Source of the DNA: Xestospongia bergquistia
Taxonomy: Eukaryota; Porifera; Demospongiae; Haplosclerida; Petrosiidae
Direction of reading: 5' to 3'
NCBI GenBank assembly: GCA_963965975.1
Contig: OZ014415.1
Coordinates: forward strand, 6,887,001-6,951,000
DNA length: 64,000 nt
Each line of letters begins with the position of its first letter. Positions within the stretch are counted from its first letter, which is position 1. Made by a program: the position numbers and the translations under genes. A model generated the notes under the pieces. The model was not told the origin of the DNA. It saw nothing but the letters and a program-made list of their open reading frames with translations, and did no database searches. Of the stretch, positions 37,399 through 49,894 are shown piece by piece.

Positions 37399-39340
37399 AT
37401 GGAAGCAAAATCAGAGAGTAATCAAAGTCAAGAAAGGGTATTACGAGCACAGATAGTTAAGATTGATCCAGGTGTTAGTAATCATCAGCTCCACTCTCTC
37501 AAACTGGCATGTCGTCTTCTGGATATACCACAAGAGAATGCTCACTCATTTATTGACCTCTATGAACTAATAGAACACAAGATGACTCAACGTGCACCCT
37601 CGTTTGTTTATCAGATGCTTCTTCGTGTTGGGTTTCCAAAACACAGTTTGCGAGAACTACATCGATTTGTAACTGTTGAAGTTCATATTGAAGAAAACAT
37701 AATTTTAGATCTGGTATTAACTGTAGCATACTTATTAGGAAAAATGGACATTAAATGTTATGAACAGTTCAAGGAGATAGCTAGAAAGACGTTTCTACCA
37801 GAATATCATCAAACTCGCATCTTATCTCCTTGTCATCTTTTGGAATTATTATTAGATAAAGGTATTATCTCATTAGACATCTTAAACTACTTGTTTGCTT
37901 GGTTTGAAGCAGTTGGTTGTGAGAAATATCATGATCATCTCAGACAGTATTGTACACGACATGGTATACCAGAGCCAGACTGGGGTCATTTGAGAATACC
38001 ATTTAATCTAACATGTGAGTAGATACATCATTTTGTAGGCAGTTTATATAGCTATTGTTTGTTAACTAATGTTGGCATTTTACATTCACTATAACCACTA
38101 ATCACTAACCACTAAAATAATTACTTTTATTTAAACATTTTTAGATTGTTTTGCTGATGCTACACGTTTGAACACGGAAATGGAGGAGACTGTCAGTTTT
38201 AAAGGTGATGATAATAGTTTTATGTTGGTATCAGTAGGGAATATTCAAAATGGAAATGCTTTCCCAATTAAAGGTGAGCACTCTATATAACTTTAGTAGC
38301 CTTTAACATGCACTTTATATTACATTTCAGAAACCATATTTTGTACTCGGAAATGTACTGCATACTCTACTCTGCTGGTATTGTTGCCATTGATATTGAC
38401 AGTTATTTTGTTTATTGTGTTTAGTGTTATCTTTCATTTAAATGCTGCCAAGAAACCTGACCAAGTTGTGATATCAAATTCATCTTCTTTAGGTCATGCT
38501 GGGGCTAATTCAACAGTTTTTATTAAGCCAAACTGCTATGACTCTTTATCAACTGAAAAGGTCATCATACATTCCAATAGGTTCACGAATGCTCTGATTT
38601 ACAAAGGTCATCGTGACACACTCCAATATATGATTTATTCATTTGTTAAAAACGACCGCCTTAAGAATTATCAATCATTTCAGGATGACAGGTTTCCATT
38701 AAACTATATTATAGGTGATGCCCCCGTCTATACTGCTGGAAATGGTAGTCTCACATACGTTATCAGTGCAATGGTTAATGGCAACTTCTCTTTCATTTTT
38801 AAATTCTGTCTCTTTGACAACTTCAATGATTTCAGGACAATGATAAAAAGAGGACATATTGCTAACACATTGCAATGTCATCAAATCAATAAAACAGTTA
38901 ATCAGCAAGTATTTGACTTTTTTTTAAATGACACTGGATTCTACTATGTTGCAGCTACAGTATCAATCGAGAATGTCCTAATAAATGTCAGTGTTCATGG
39001 AAGCTTGACAATAGTAGATAACGATGGACTAGAACAACAAAATTGTACTTTAAGTGAAGACAATTTTAATTGTACCGTATCTATCCTTGAGCTAGACTCT
39101 AATGAACTAACCTGTGTATTTATTGACTCAAATATTCTATCAGAGGTCAATGTCACTCTTGATGTAACTACAAGGGACAAAGTTCCTGTTGCATCAAAGA
39201 ATCTAGATGGTCTCATTTTAATGTCCTTTGCTATTATGACCTTTTGTTGCAGTGTTTGTTTGTTCACTAACGTCGTAATATATGCATTTTGGCGATACAG
39301 GAAATTTAAACGAGAATCTGATCAATACAATGTATTATAA
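37399..39340 (+). CDS. Tandem-DED two-pass membrane protein (DED-TM copy 5)
   Basis: Exons 37399-38014, 38145-38273 and 38331-39340; 1755 nt, 584 aa. The first exon is again 616 nt. DED1 (about 13-90) has FIDLYELIEHK, DED2 (about 105-195) has HLLELLLDKGI. The linker exon is longer than in the minus-strand copies (43 residues). A helix lies at about 258-280; the ectodomain has APVYTAGNGSLTYVISAMV and several N-x-S/T sites; the second helix is near the end, and the tail is ESDQYNVL, a Y-x-x-L motif at the very C terminus. It lies on the opposite strand from copies 1-4 and is clearly more diverged. Divergent with the family B gene at 34910-36044. Confidence 0.8.
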
Positions 39341-40302
39341 TATCACTGCATGTATGTATGTATTATTTTTAAATTTCATTTTTATTGAATATTCTTAATT
39401 TTAAACTGGATATCATGATTATTTTAAATACTCAATGTATTGTGATAGTGAAAATTACATGGATTAAATTGATTGTGTCTGTTTGAAGAAGATGAGATAG
39501 AAATGTCTAATAATAACCTTAATATCTAGTTTTAGAGTTTTTCAAGAAGTATTAATTCGTAATGGTATTTCAAACTGAATACATGTTATCACAATTTAAA
39601 TTAAAAATGCCATCAATATAGGTCTTATTTAAATGATAACAAATCACACAATATTTAATACTCAAAAAAGAAAAAAAGCGACTTAATGTTTATAGCGAAT
39701 TGACCTTTCAGGTAAGCAGACTCTATAATAACAAAATACAAATACACAGTTGATAACATTATCTGAGTTTACACAATATTTGGTTATCAACAGGTGTCTA
39801 GTTTCAATAAACACTTCTAATATTGTTAACATAAGTACTTAATAAATCTAAAAGGGATGGAAGGTATTGAGGGTCAGGAAGGATACACAACTTTTTTCAT
39901 ATTTTGATCTCTCTATTTCATAGCTATGTTCAAATTAGCATCAATGTACAATGAATTCATATTAAAATCTTTAATACTCTTTTAGTATTGCTTCTAAATC
40001 AAAATGTTAACTTATTTAATTTTGTCTAAGTAATTATTAACAAACTGTTCCATTCTATTGACCTCTAAATCCATCTTTAAAATTTCATACTATCAACTAA
40101 CAATAGATAATTCAAGTAATGTGATCAATTCTTAGCACTAAAAAACATACTTATATTTTATTTTACTATCTAGACTGAATTCTACTAAAACTTTGTTATA
40201 TTATGTAGCGCTAAACAATGTCATGACAAATCTTACTTTATCAATAATGCATAAATTGGAGCATAATAGTTCATACTATACTATTATAATATAATTACTC
40301 AC
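39341..40302. other. Intergenic, convergent 3' flanks
   Basis: No gene is visible. The sequence from about 39540 matches the flanks at 34.1-34.9 kb and 42.5-43.1 kb. An AATAAA within TTTCAATAAACACTT near 39805 could serve as poly(A) signal for the plus-strand DED-TM gene. Confidence 0.35.
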
Positions 40303-41463
40303 TTGTAAGGTGGACTCAATTTTTTAGCTATGACAGTATCAATATAGTTGATTGTTTCTGGAGAGTTTAGTGAGCTTTCTTGTGGTTCAATATCAATGTT
40401 GCCAACATTAACACTGTTTCCAGGAATTATTTTGTTATCAACACTCGAGAAGACAAATAGACGCGTGGGAGGTACATTGATACAGAAAGAAATGCCAGTT
40501 TTACACACTGGATGGTTTTGATGGTAACGCTATATAATAAAAGATACGATGATGTTAAATTATACTACATTAATGAAGATTAAACATTATTTTGTATCTT
40601 ACATCATATATGTCATCAACAACTTTAGTTAAATGATCGAGTATATCCTCTGGGTTAAAATCACAAGTCAAATCTATCTTCACAGTATCTTGTTCTGCAA
40701 GAAAAAATATACCAGTCACAATACTCATGTATTGATGTATAATGAATTGAATATTATTAATACTAGGGACACTATTTTACTACCTATATTGCTACTGTGT
40801 TACATAAAGAGTTTAATAAAACCAAAATAAAGTCAGATATATGTAATGACATGTATATGATTATATATACACACACACAAAAGTATATACCTTGAACAAG
40901 AAAATCATTAATGGCTACTAGAGTTATTTCTTCATCATTTTCATCACTTTTAATGAGACGAGGCTCATCATAATGGTCGTGAACACGAGTGAAAACATTT
41001 ATAACTTCATTCCTTGCAGCAATCCCTATATAAGAATATAGACATATCACGTATGTTGTTACCTTAGTGTCATGATACACTTACCATGACCTGATCCTCT
41101 GAAAACAAATTCAGTATTATTTGGAATCTCGTAATATTCATGAGGATGTCCATCAGTTATACTTGGATTTATTTCAGGAGAAAGTGTTAGTGACATCTTA
41201 CTGGACAATCCTCCCAGAAGGCTTTTTTGTTCATGTAGAAGACCATCTTCTGAAAAAAAGAGGGCGAGAAGTAGATAAGATGTATTATTATTAGGATTAG
41301 CTATTATACTGAGTAAACTGCTGCTAGGCTTATAGGATACAAGATACTTACTTTTAACAATAAATTCTGTTCCTTGTGGAACATAATAGTAACCTGGTTG
41401 TTCATGAACAGGATGTAGTTCCACTGGTTTCTTGCTAATTAACTTGCCTACAATAGTCGCCAT
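40303..41463 (-). CDS. Family B short-form protein (copy H)
   Basis: Exons 41463-41352, 41249-41085, 41025-40891, 40694-40603 and 40529-40303, in phase, about 243 aa plus an unplaced last exon (phase 2 at the final donor). Start MATIVGKLISK. Hallmarks: VPQGTEFIV, EIPNNTEFVF, VKIDLTCDFNP, and an end at KLSPPYK. Exon sizes match copy G to within one or two codons. No membrane helix or signal peptide. The head-to-head partner on the plus side has decayed (fragment at 42150-42345). Confidence 0.7.
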
Positions 41464-43859
41464 TCGTTCAAGAAACTTTTCAATAAGGGTTCCTATGATT
41501 TCATCAATGGCCCTCAAGGGTCAAACAATTCAATATTATTGCTTGGTTATGCGATTACTCAGGCATACTGAAATTATATATAAACTGTGATAAGTGATCT
41601 ATGTAATGGCTGTATATTTAGCCAAACCAAAGGTACTCTCCATGTCTTCATTATAAAATTTTAAAAGCATCTTAGACTTTAAAATAATTATTAAGATATT
41701 TGAACTTAAAAATAATTATTGTTTTATAAAACTACAAACACCTCCATTAGCTTCAATTGAAAGAAATGGTACTCATATATATCAACAACACTATTAAAAA
41801 AATTATATAAGCAATAATGTAATATCACTAGAAATTCATCTAAGTTTCAGGGACTATTTCAGAGGTGGATTTTATAAGATGAGGTAGATTTATATAAATA
41901 TCAACTCCTAATAATTGACAACAATCTGACAAAAGAGAAGATTCAAGTAGTTGTTGGACAATGAGATTTTTTCTTTGAGAAGAAATCATCTTCAATATCA
42001 AGATCATCTCTATTATAGGTCAGATGTGTGATGAAGAGGGCATATATAGTGTTATTTATTTATAATAATCTAAGTGACATTACTTTATGGCAGATCAAAG
42101 TAAAACTCAAATGAGCTTATCTAGATCCTTGTTTTTCTTGATTTCAATATTCTAGGTTAACGTCACTCTTGATGTTTCTACAATGGACAATTTCCTCTTA
42201 CATTAAGGAATCTAGACAGTCTCATATTAATGTCCTTTGCTATTATGACCTTTTCTATCAGTATTTGTCATTTAAATAGTGTTATTATATATACATTTTG
42301 GTGATATAACTAACGAGATTCTGATCGATACAATATATTATAATTGTTATTGCATGTACATATTTCAAATTTCATTTCTGTTGAATATTTTTAATTTTAA
42401 ACAGGATATCACAGTTATTTTAAACGTCTAATTTGTTGTGATAATGAAATTGAATTGATTTTGAAGAAGATAAGACAAAAGGTCAAAAATATTTACTTTA
42501 TGTGTTTTTGATAAGTAATAATTGGTAGTTGTATATCATAATTTATATTCAAAATGCCATTACAACAAGTCTTATTTAATACTAAAGAATCACAAAATAT
42601 TTAACACTCAGAAAAAGAAAAAATATAATCTTTGTAGTGAATTAGCATATCAGGTGTGGAGACCCTATAATAATAAAATACACATTACACAGATGATAAC
42701 ATTATCTGAGTTTACATAAAATTTCATTATCAACAAGTGTTCTAGTTTCAATAAACACTTAGAATTTTGATAAACATGACTATTTATATAATAAATCTAA
42801 GAGGGAAGGAAGGTATTTAGGGTCAGAAGGATATATACAAACTTTCTTTTATACTTTTATCTATTTCTTATCTATCCATGTTTAATTAGCATTGATGCAC
42901 AAGGAATTGTTTTATTCAAATCTTTTGTCCAAATAATTATTAACAAGATGTTGCATCCTATTGACTTCTAAGTTCACCTTTTAATTTCATACTATGCACT
43001 AACTAATATAATATAAATATTAGGTAAATTGAATAATAATTCATAACACTAATACAATAGTCATTTATTATCTAGACTAAACTCTATTAAACATTTGTTA
43101 TATGAATGTAGCAGGGCCTAAAATATCTCACAAAAACTAGCAGCTGAGTTTAATGGTTATCATGTGATAAACACTTCATCATAACTTCAATCAACTCATA
43201 ATAACTCAACACCAAAATTAGTACATGTCCAGATTGTTGCCTTAAGATGTAAAACTTATGCTTTAACTTTATTTTCATCTTGGAATTATGTGAATATTTA
43301 CTTGATTTTCCAGGAAAACTTGTCAGAGACAAATGCTTTTTAGGGATGTGCTTTTTAAGAAAACAATTAACCATTTTGAAAAAACTCAAAGTATGGCTTC
43401 AAAGAGGGGTTTCCTTTGTGAAGTGTCAATCACACATCTGTTCAACTAAAAAAATAACGTACTACTAACTCAAACTAAGTAATTACTAGCCACAAAGTAA
43501 GAACTACTAGTTTTTTGGTCACTACATATACTAGCCCAAATTTTAGCCCAGTTCTATACTATGTCATGACAAATCTTCTTACTGGAACTTAATTGTTCAT
43601 ACCACACTATTGCACTTACTATTACTTACTTATAAGGTGAACTCAATTGATTACCTATGACAGTTTTGATATGTTTTGATAAGTCATTTTAGCAATAATA
43701 TATTGAATGGCTTCAATCTAGACTGAGACCTATATTACTGTAATAATATACTATATTAATGTAATGATATACTATGTCACAACAATGTACATACTGTATC
43801 AGTAATCTATAGGTTGAAACCAAAACAATGAAACTATATTATTACATACTAATACTCAC
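41464..43859. other. Long intergenic stretch with one DED-TM fragment
   Basis: Except for the fragment at 42150-42345 and the family B 3' flank copy at about 42500-43100, nothing is recognised. Frames at 43150-43468 on both strands have no support. Confidence 0.4.
42150..42345 (+). pseudogene. 3' end fragment of a DED-TM gene
   Basis: It matches 39150-39340, the last ectodomain strand, second helix and tail of DED-TM copy 5 (compare GTCACTCTTGATGT and TTTGCTATTATGACCTTTT). Small deletions break the frame, including the loss of bases before the tail. All upstream exons are missing. It marks a lost DED-TM gene head-to-head with the family B gene at 40303-41463. Confidence 0.65.
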
Positions 43860-45433
43860 TTATAATTTTGACTTCAATTGTTTAGCTATGATTGTTTTGA
43901 TATTTTTTCTTGTACGTTGGGAATCAAGTGAACTTGCAGATGGCTTAATATCAATGCCATCAACCTTAACAATCCTTTCAGGAATTACTTGTTTAGTGTC
44001 TCTTGAGAAGACAAATAGACGTGTGGGAGATACTTTGATATTGAAGGAAATGCCAGTTTTACAAATTGGATTGTTATGATGATAACGCTATATAAATAAA
44101 AGATATGATACTGTTACCAAGTTAATGATTAAACATCACACTGTAAAAAATGTTATTTTAACAATCAGTTTGTGGCTTTAATGGATTACTATGGAATTAC
44201 TATTAGAGTGCATGTGAGTTACTCACTGTACAATTTGTTGGTTTGGTATACTATTACAAACAACAAATTATGAACGAGTAATTAATATCATGTTTGAACA
44301 CCATTAAGTTCCATCTGTGTAAGCTATAAACTAGTTGTCAAAGTTATGGTAGTAGTAATTTTCACAATACATTATTAGCTTACACTATATATATCATCAA
44401 CGATTTCAGTTAGATCATCTAGTACATTTTCAGGATTAAAGTCACAAGTCAGATTTATTTTGATAGTATCTTCTTCTGTAAAAACAAAACTGAATTAGCA
44501 ATAATACTCATGTATCAGTCACAATACTCATGTATTGATGTATAATGTATTGAATATTATTAATACTAGGGACACTAATTTACTAGCTACATTGCTACTT
44601 TGTTACAAACAGAGTTTTAATAAAAGCCAAATAAAGTCAGTTATACCGTATAGGTGGTATATTTCGCTGGGATTTAATTTCGCGAATTTTGCAATAATTT
44701 ATATTCCTTAGAAAAATGGGTGTGATCTATCTTAATTTGTGTAATTTTTTTTTCGCAAATATGAATTTCAGGTAAAATCGCAAAAATTTATACCGGCAAA
44801 ATATACCACCTATAATGTATGTAATGATATGTACATCACTATACATAAATACACACCAGTATATACCTTGAACAAGAAAATCATTAATGGTTACTAGGAT
44901 TGTTTCTTCATCATTTTCACAACGTTTAATAAGATGAGGTTCACAATAATGGTTGCGAACACGAGTGATAAAATCTATCTCTTCATTATTTCCAACACTC
45001 CCTATATATAAATACAGATATACATGCAAACAGTTTCAATGTAATTCATGATACACTTACCATGATGTTTTCTTCTGAGAACAAATTCGGTGCTATTTGG
45101 GATCATATAATATTCATGAACATGACCATCAACTAAACTTGTATCTCTTTTAGGAGAAAGTCTTAGTGACATCTTACTGGACAATCCTCCTACAAGGCTT
45201 TGTCGTTCATGTGGAAGACCATTTTCTGGAAAAAAGACGAGAAGTAGATAAGATGTATTATCTGGATTAGCTATTATGCCGAGTAAACTGCTGCTAGGCT
45301 TATAGGATACAAGATACTTACTTTTAACAATAAATTCTGTTCCTTGTGGAACGTAATAGTAACCTGGTTGATCATGAACAGGATGCAGTTCCACTGGTTT
45401 CTTGCTAATTAACTCGCCTACAATAGTCGCCAT
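43860..45433 (-). CDS. Family B short-form protein (copy I)
   Basis: Exons 45433-45322, 45225-45061, 45001-44867, 44475-44384 and 44087-43860; 732 nt, 243 aa, in phase, ending at TAA. Start MATIVGELISK. Hallmarks: VPQGTEFIV, MIPNSTEFVL, IKINLTCDFNP, then a fifth exon in which the usual SPxYK end is replaced by KSKL-stop. Compared with copies G and H there is one extra base in this tail, so the stop lies exactly where the others splice to a further exon. Head-to-head with the DED-less membrane gene at 46419 (about 1 kb apart). Function unknown. Confidence 0.7.
44650..44813. repeat. MITE in an intron
   Basis: Terminal inverted repeats ATAGGTGGTATATTTCGC and GCAAAATATACCACCTAT (one mismatch) bound about 163 bp, flanked by TA. 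The interior has TTCGCGAATTTTGC and its rough complement. It lies within the intron at 44476-44866 of the family B gene at 43860-45433. Confidence 0.7.
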
Positions 45434-45669
45434 ATCTGTGTTCAAGACAACTTCTCAGTTAGGGTTCCTATGATTTTAGTCAACCTTTGATTATAAAAAG
45501 TATGGCTTGCGGTCAAAGATTAACTAGTTAGTGTTGTAGTGATATTACTCAGTCATCTGTTGAAATCATAAATAATCTGTGATCAGTAATTTATTGTATG
45601 TAGTGGGTATATATATAACCAAGCCAAGGGTGCTGCTCCATGTGCTTCTTTATTATACTTGCATTTCTT

Positions 45670-45711
45670 AAATCAATTCTTGTTTCATAGACATAAAACA
45701 AGAATTGATTT
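45670..45711. repeat. Perfect 16-bp inverted repeat
   Basis: AAATCAATTCTTGTTT (45670-45685) and its complement (45696-45711) with a 10-bp loop, in the divergent intergenic region between the family B gene at 43860-45433 and the membrane gene at 46419. No terminator or element type can be assigned. Confidence 0.6.
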
Positions 45712-46418
45712 AATGATATAGAGAGAGCTGACGTTTTCACTTAGCTCCAGACTGATGTATGTAATTCATTGGAGCTCTCACTTTTAATTAATGTTCCATC
45801 TTGTAATGTAAATAAGTTGTTCTCCTGCTTACACTATCTTTTGTCTAAGGGGTGCTGTTTTTATAAAAATTAAACTGGATCTCCTATATAGTTATAGAAG
45901 CTTTTACTTCAACCAAATACTAAATACTGAGTGTACAGTCTCATTTTCAACAGAATAAATTTGTGCCTTAGCATAAGATATATTTGACATTGATGTGACT
46001 GTAGCTCTATTGTTATAAAAATATTTCCACTGTTATGAGTTTAACAGTAATGTTTGTACTGTTTGCATTTTTTATCATTGTAATTATCATATTTAAATAA
46101 TATTTGTCCAACAGCATAGAGGACGATAACATGATTATAAAGTTAATTAATGTATTTTTGTAATTGTGTATGGATTTTTCTATTTGATATTATAAATTTA
46201 CTAAATAACTTTAATAAACAATAATATATAATTATAATAACCGTCTTATAATTTTAATAAAATTTATATAACGCATGCCATAACTTCATGATGTCATAAC
46301 ATGTATTGTATATATCACCTGATCCAGTCTACATGTGCTATGTGATGACTCAAAGTGTAATCAGAATTATTACTTCCATTGCTTTGCCTTGAATGTATCA
46401 GTGACTTTTCAGTAACCA

Positions 46419-47771
46419 ATGACTCTACGACTACTAGAAAGCAGACATTCAAATTCACACAGTTCAACCTTTAATTCAAATCAGGTAGACCTAAGTAATG
46501 TATCTCAAGTGAGAAGTTACTCTATCAATTTTCAAGATGATGAGCCTGATGGTGTATCTCCAATTAGTAAGACTCTAGACTAATGATATAAATGAGTTAT
46601 AAATTATCTTTTAGAGGATGAAATTGATGGAGTAGAATATCAATCTATCTCAAGTGAAAGAGAACCTGATTTAACAGGCTAGTATATAAACACTGTTACT
46701 TAAGTTGTTTTTTCTGTTATAGGATCTGGACGTGAAACTAGATGTAATAGATTACCTTGCCATGGAAAACCTTGTGCCCTAGTAGCATTACTTTTAACAA
46801 TTCTGTTGATAGTATTCTTTGTGCTGGCAGTAGGCATTTCTCTTGCTTTACATATTCGCTTTTCTACAGTTAGTTTACAACATCTTTCTCATCATTTTAC
46901 TCAAATAATTGGAGCCAATTCAACAGTACTTGTTGGACAAAAATGTTTCAATTCACATTGGACTAAAGAGGTCACTATCAGTAAACAATTTAATGATCCT
47001 GACATTCAGTTCTATAGAACAAGCTATGTACAATATATGCCACTTCTGTTACCAAACAAAACTTTGTATGTATACCATAAAAATTACGGAGAAAGAAAAT
47101 CTGCCAACTACATGTGTTGCAATAATCCAATCTACACTGCTAAGAGTGGTAGTATTACTTACATAATTAGTACTAGTTCAGATAATCAGTTTTCTAATTG
47201 CCCTCTCCAACTGTTTATATTTGATAATTTTACAACTTACAATGAGTTCCTCATTGACCCCAATTCAATTAGTGATAATAGTGGTATATATAATAAATCC
47301 AAATGTGTGATAGGTACAAATCAAGTCCTTCAGTTTTCATTACAAGGCAACAAATTTTATTATGCTGCTATGAATATAGTTAATAATTTTGACAATCATG
47401 TTAGCTTTTCGGTAGACGCTTTTGGAAGCTTGACACAAATTAATACTAATGACCTTCAACCCTTTAATTGCAGTCTGCAAAATTTGGACACCACTCCATG
47501 TACAATACCAATACCTGAGTCCACTTATACATCTTCACAATTGACTTGTATCTTAGCTTATTCTAGTAGTGAAAAACAATTCAATATCACAATTGATGTA
47601 GCTCTAGCTCTAACATCTCGGAATATTAACAGTATTACTCTAGCTGCTCTGTTGCTGTTTGTTGTGTTAACAATTTTATCTGTTTTAGGTGTAATAGTCC
47701 AAGTGACTATGATGGTTTTACAAAAGAGAAGAAAACAAACAAATGATTATTGTGAAATTGAAAATGCATAA
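46419..47771 (+). CDS. DED-less member of the DED-TM membrane family (copy 6)
   Basis: Exons 46419-46566, 46615-46677 and 46723-47771; 1260 nt, 419 aa. The first exon encodes a 49-residue Ser-rich, disordered N terminus (MTLRLLESRH) in place of the DEDs. Linker and membrane exons keep the phases of the family. The linker exon must use a GC donor (ACAG then GCTAGT), because the nearby GT would create TAG at the junction. First helix about 85-110. Ectodomain has NSTVLVGQKCFNSHWTKEV, NPIYTAKSGSITYIIS and CPLQLFIFDNF, with many N-x-S/T. The second helix is near the C terminus, and the tail NDYCEIENA carries Y-x-x-I. It could be a decoy or co-receptor lacking the signalling domain; that is inference. 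Confidence 0.75.
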
Positions 47772-48229
47772 TATTTTTAACTAGTTACTATGTATGGCTA
47801 TAAATACTGCTATTGTATTGTTTTTAACATTTACTATTACAAATAATTAAATATCATTGAGTTAGAAGAACAGTTAATATTTGTCTATTCCTTGTAATAT
47901 ACCTTTTTGACACTTATTCTACATTATTTTATATTTACTATTTTATGGATTTTTGGCTATGCATTCTTTGGAAACTCAATGGAATCAATGCAATTGCATA
48001 TGTTGTTATACCATTATCAATATGCAGTAGACATAATGAGATCAAATATCAAATAGAACAACACCCATCATATACAAGATATGATAACACATACACACCC
48101 TTTGAAGTTTTGAGCTAGGATTCAAATTTTATACTTTACTTCAATACCTCCTCCTCTACTGTGACATATTTTCTTGGCTGATATCAGTAACTAAAGGATA
48201 TCATTCTATGCTGATCGTGATTGCAAGAT
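47772..48229. other. Intergenic, nothing recognised
   Basis: AT-rich sequence with no coding or repeat signal. Confidence 0.4.
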
Positions 48230-49114
48230 ATGGCAGTTAACTATTTTGTGTATGAATCATTTTATTTAGGGCCTATTTTTGTGATAATATCTCTTCCCCT
48301 ATGTCTCTGTTTTGTCATTGTTCCAGTGATGCTACTATTAGCTCACTTGTTTCCAGAAACCACATGTGGCAGGCATCTAAATGCAATTCTCAAGTATGTT
48401 AAACCTTGGTATATGCATAAGATGGTTCGTTATATGTTTGGGAATATTTTTAAGAAAGGAAGTGGTGATTGTGAGAGAAAACCTCAAACAATTGCTTTCA
48501 TTTATTATGTCCCCACTCTATATATCTATCTTCTTGCTTTTACTATATTGCAAGTTTTCTCGCTGTCATTTGCTGTGTTTTGGGAAAAATTTTGGTTTGA
48601 AGTATCTTTTAGTTGTGATACTGATATGGCTAATCTAGACTGTTATGATTTTACAGACAAGTGGTCAGTGATATCTCGTGCTTACATCAACTGCTTAGAA
48701 GAAGTGAATGTTTCTGATGTAAAGTGTTTTAGATTAGTCATTGATTGGAGTTCCTCTATTGGTGCAACAGGGGGTATTTTCGTGATGTCATCAATTCTAG
48801 TCACTGCTATACCTTGGTTCTTACTTGAAATTACCAAAGGAAACCAAGCAACAAGGAAACGTAAAAGAATTGTTCTTATTGTACAAACAATTTTCATTTT
48901 TCTTGCATTAATGTCTTTGGCATTGTATCCTATTTTATTGGACTACTATATCAAATATTATAGTACCACGCAAATACTTGAAGCAGCAGGACTTATGTTT
49001 ATTTTTAACACAGTGATGGCAACACCATGGCCAATGTTTAAGAAAGTACAACGTGACCATCTTATTAGGAACACTAGAAGTGATGTTGATGAGTCAGCTG
49101 ATGCTCTTTACTAG
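48230..49114 (+). CDS. Predicted five-helix membrane protein, unknown
   Basis: A single uninterrupted exon of 294 aa from ATG MAVNYFVYES. An earlier in-frame TTG at 48221 is not needed. Hydrophobic segments lie at about 13-40, 88-117, 178-198, 212-236 and 248-269. A basic, Cys-containing loop follows the first (LNAILKYVKPWYMHKMVRYM), and a Cys-rich loop of about 55 residues separates segments 2 and 3. The tail is charged (DHLIRNTRSDVDESADALY). No paralogue in the window and no family recognised. It might be the 3' exon of a larger gene, but no upstream exon or acceptor was evident. Confidence 0.6.
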   Translation: MAVNYFVYESFYLGPIFVIISLPLCLCFVIVPVMLLLAHLFPETTCGRHLNAILKYVKPWYMHKMVRYMFGNIFKKGSGDCERKPQTIAFIYYVPTLYIYLLAFTILQVFSLSFAVFWEKFWFEVSFSCDTDMANLDCYDFTDKWSVISRAYINCLEEVNVSDVKCFRLVIDWSSSIGATGGIFVMSSILVTAIPWFLLEITKGNQATRKRKRIVLIVQTIFIFLALMSLALYPILLDYYIKYYSTTQILEAAGLMFIFNTVMATPWPMFKKVQRDHLIRNTRSDVDESADALY

Positions 49115-49894
49115 GATATAGTTATTATGATTATATCAGACTCTATACACAAACTAATATTCTATTATTGTTATTTGCAATTTAACATCAACATAATAAT
49201 CTTATTTTTGTATTATTATTAGCATGACTTTCATTTCTTTGTAATTCAGTTTGCAGTGATTATTTTAATAATATTTTTGCTTGTTTTAAGCTTGTTTATT
49301 TACTAAGTGTTTATCATTTAAAATTTATTATTATCTGCTAGTTAGGGGCTTTGATGAATATATACAAATTAATTAAAAAATCAAAATTATTAATAACTAT
49401 TATCTGATTGTCTTCATTATTACCATAATGTATGGTTATAAATGTAGAACAGGCAGAATGATAAAAGATTGCTGCTCAAATGAGACATTATCTTAGTTGT
49501 CAATTCAATGTGTATACATATAACTTGATTGTGATATTTATGTATTATATATTGTTAAGGAACAATCTGTATTTCCATCAAGAACACTTTAATGTTAGTG
49601 GAGTTATTGTAAATACACTCTGATGTATTGAAATATTGATTAAGTTTGTCTGATTTTGTTGTATGCTTATGTTTGTAATTTAGTGCATTGTGTATCACAA
49701 AAGAGAAACATTTTAAAGGAGTACTATTTTTCATAGAATTAGAATTAATTAATATCACAAATAACAACAACATTATTATTGTTTAGTAAAAGACACTCTC
49801 ATAATAAAGGTATGTAATAACATTCATTGTTCCAATTGTCATTTAATGTGTAACGTAATTAGATATATCATTTCAAACATACTTTCTATGCAAC
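49115..49894. other. Intergenic, nothing recognised
   Basis: AT-rich sequence. A frame at 49555-49773 (-) has no support. Confidence 0.4.

Noticed and set aside
43150-43468. Overlapping frames on both strands (79 and 62 aa)
   Set aside because: No conserved motif, no splice partners, not present in the homologous flanks of the other family B genes.
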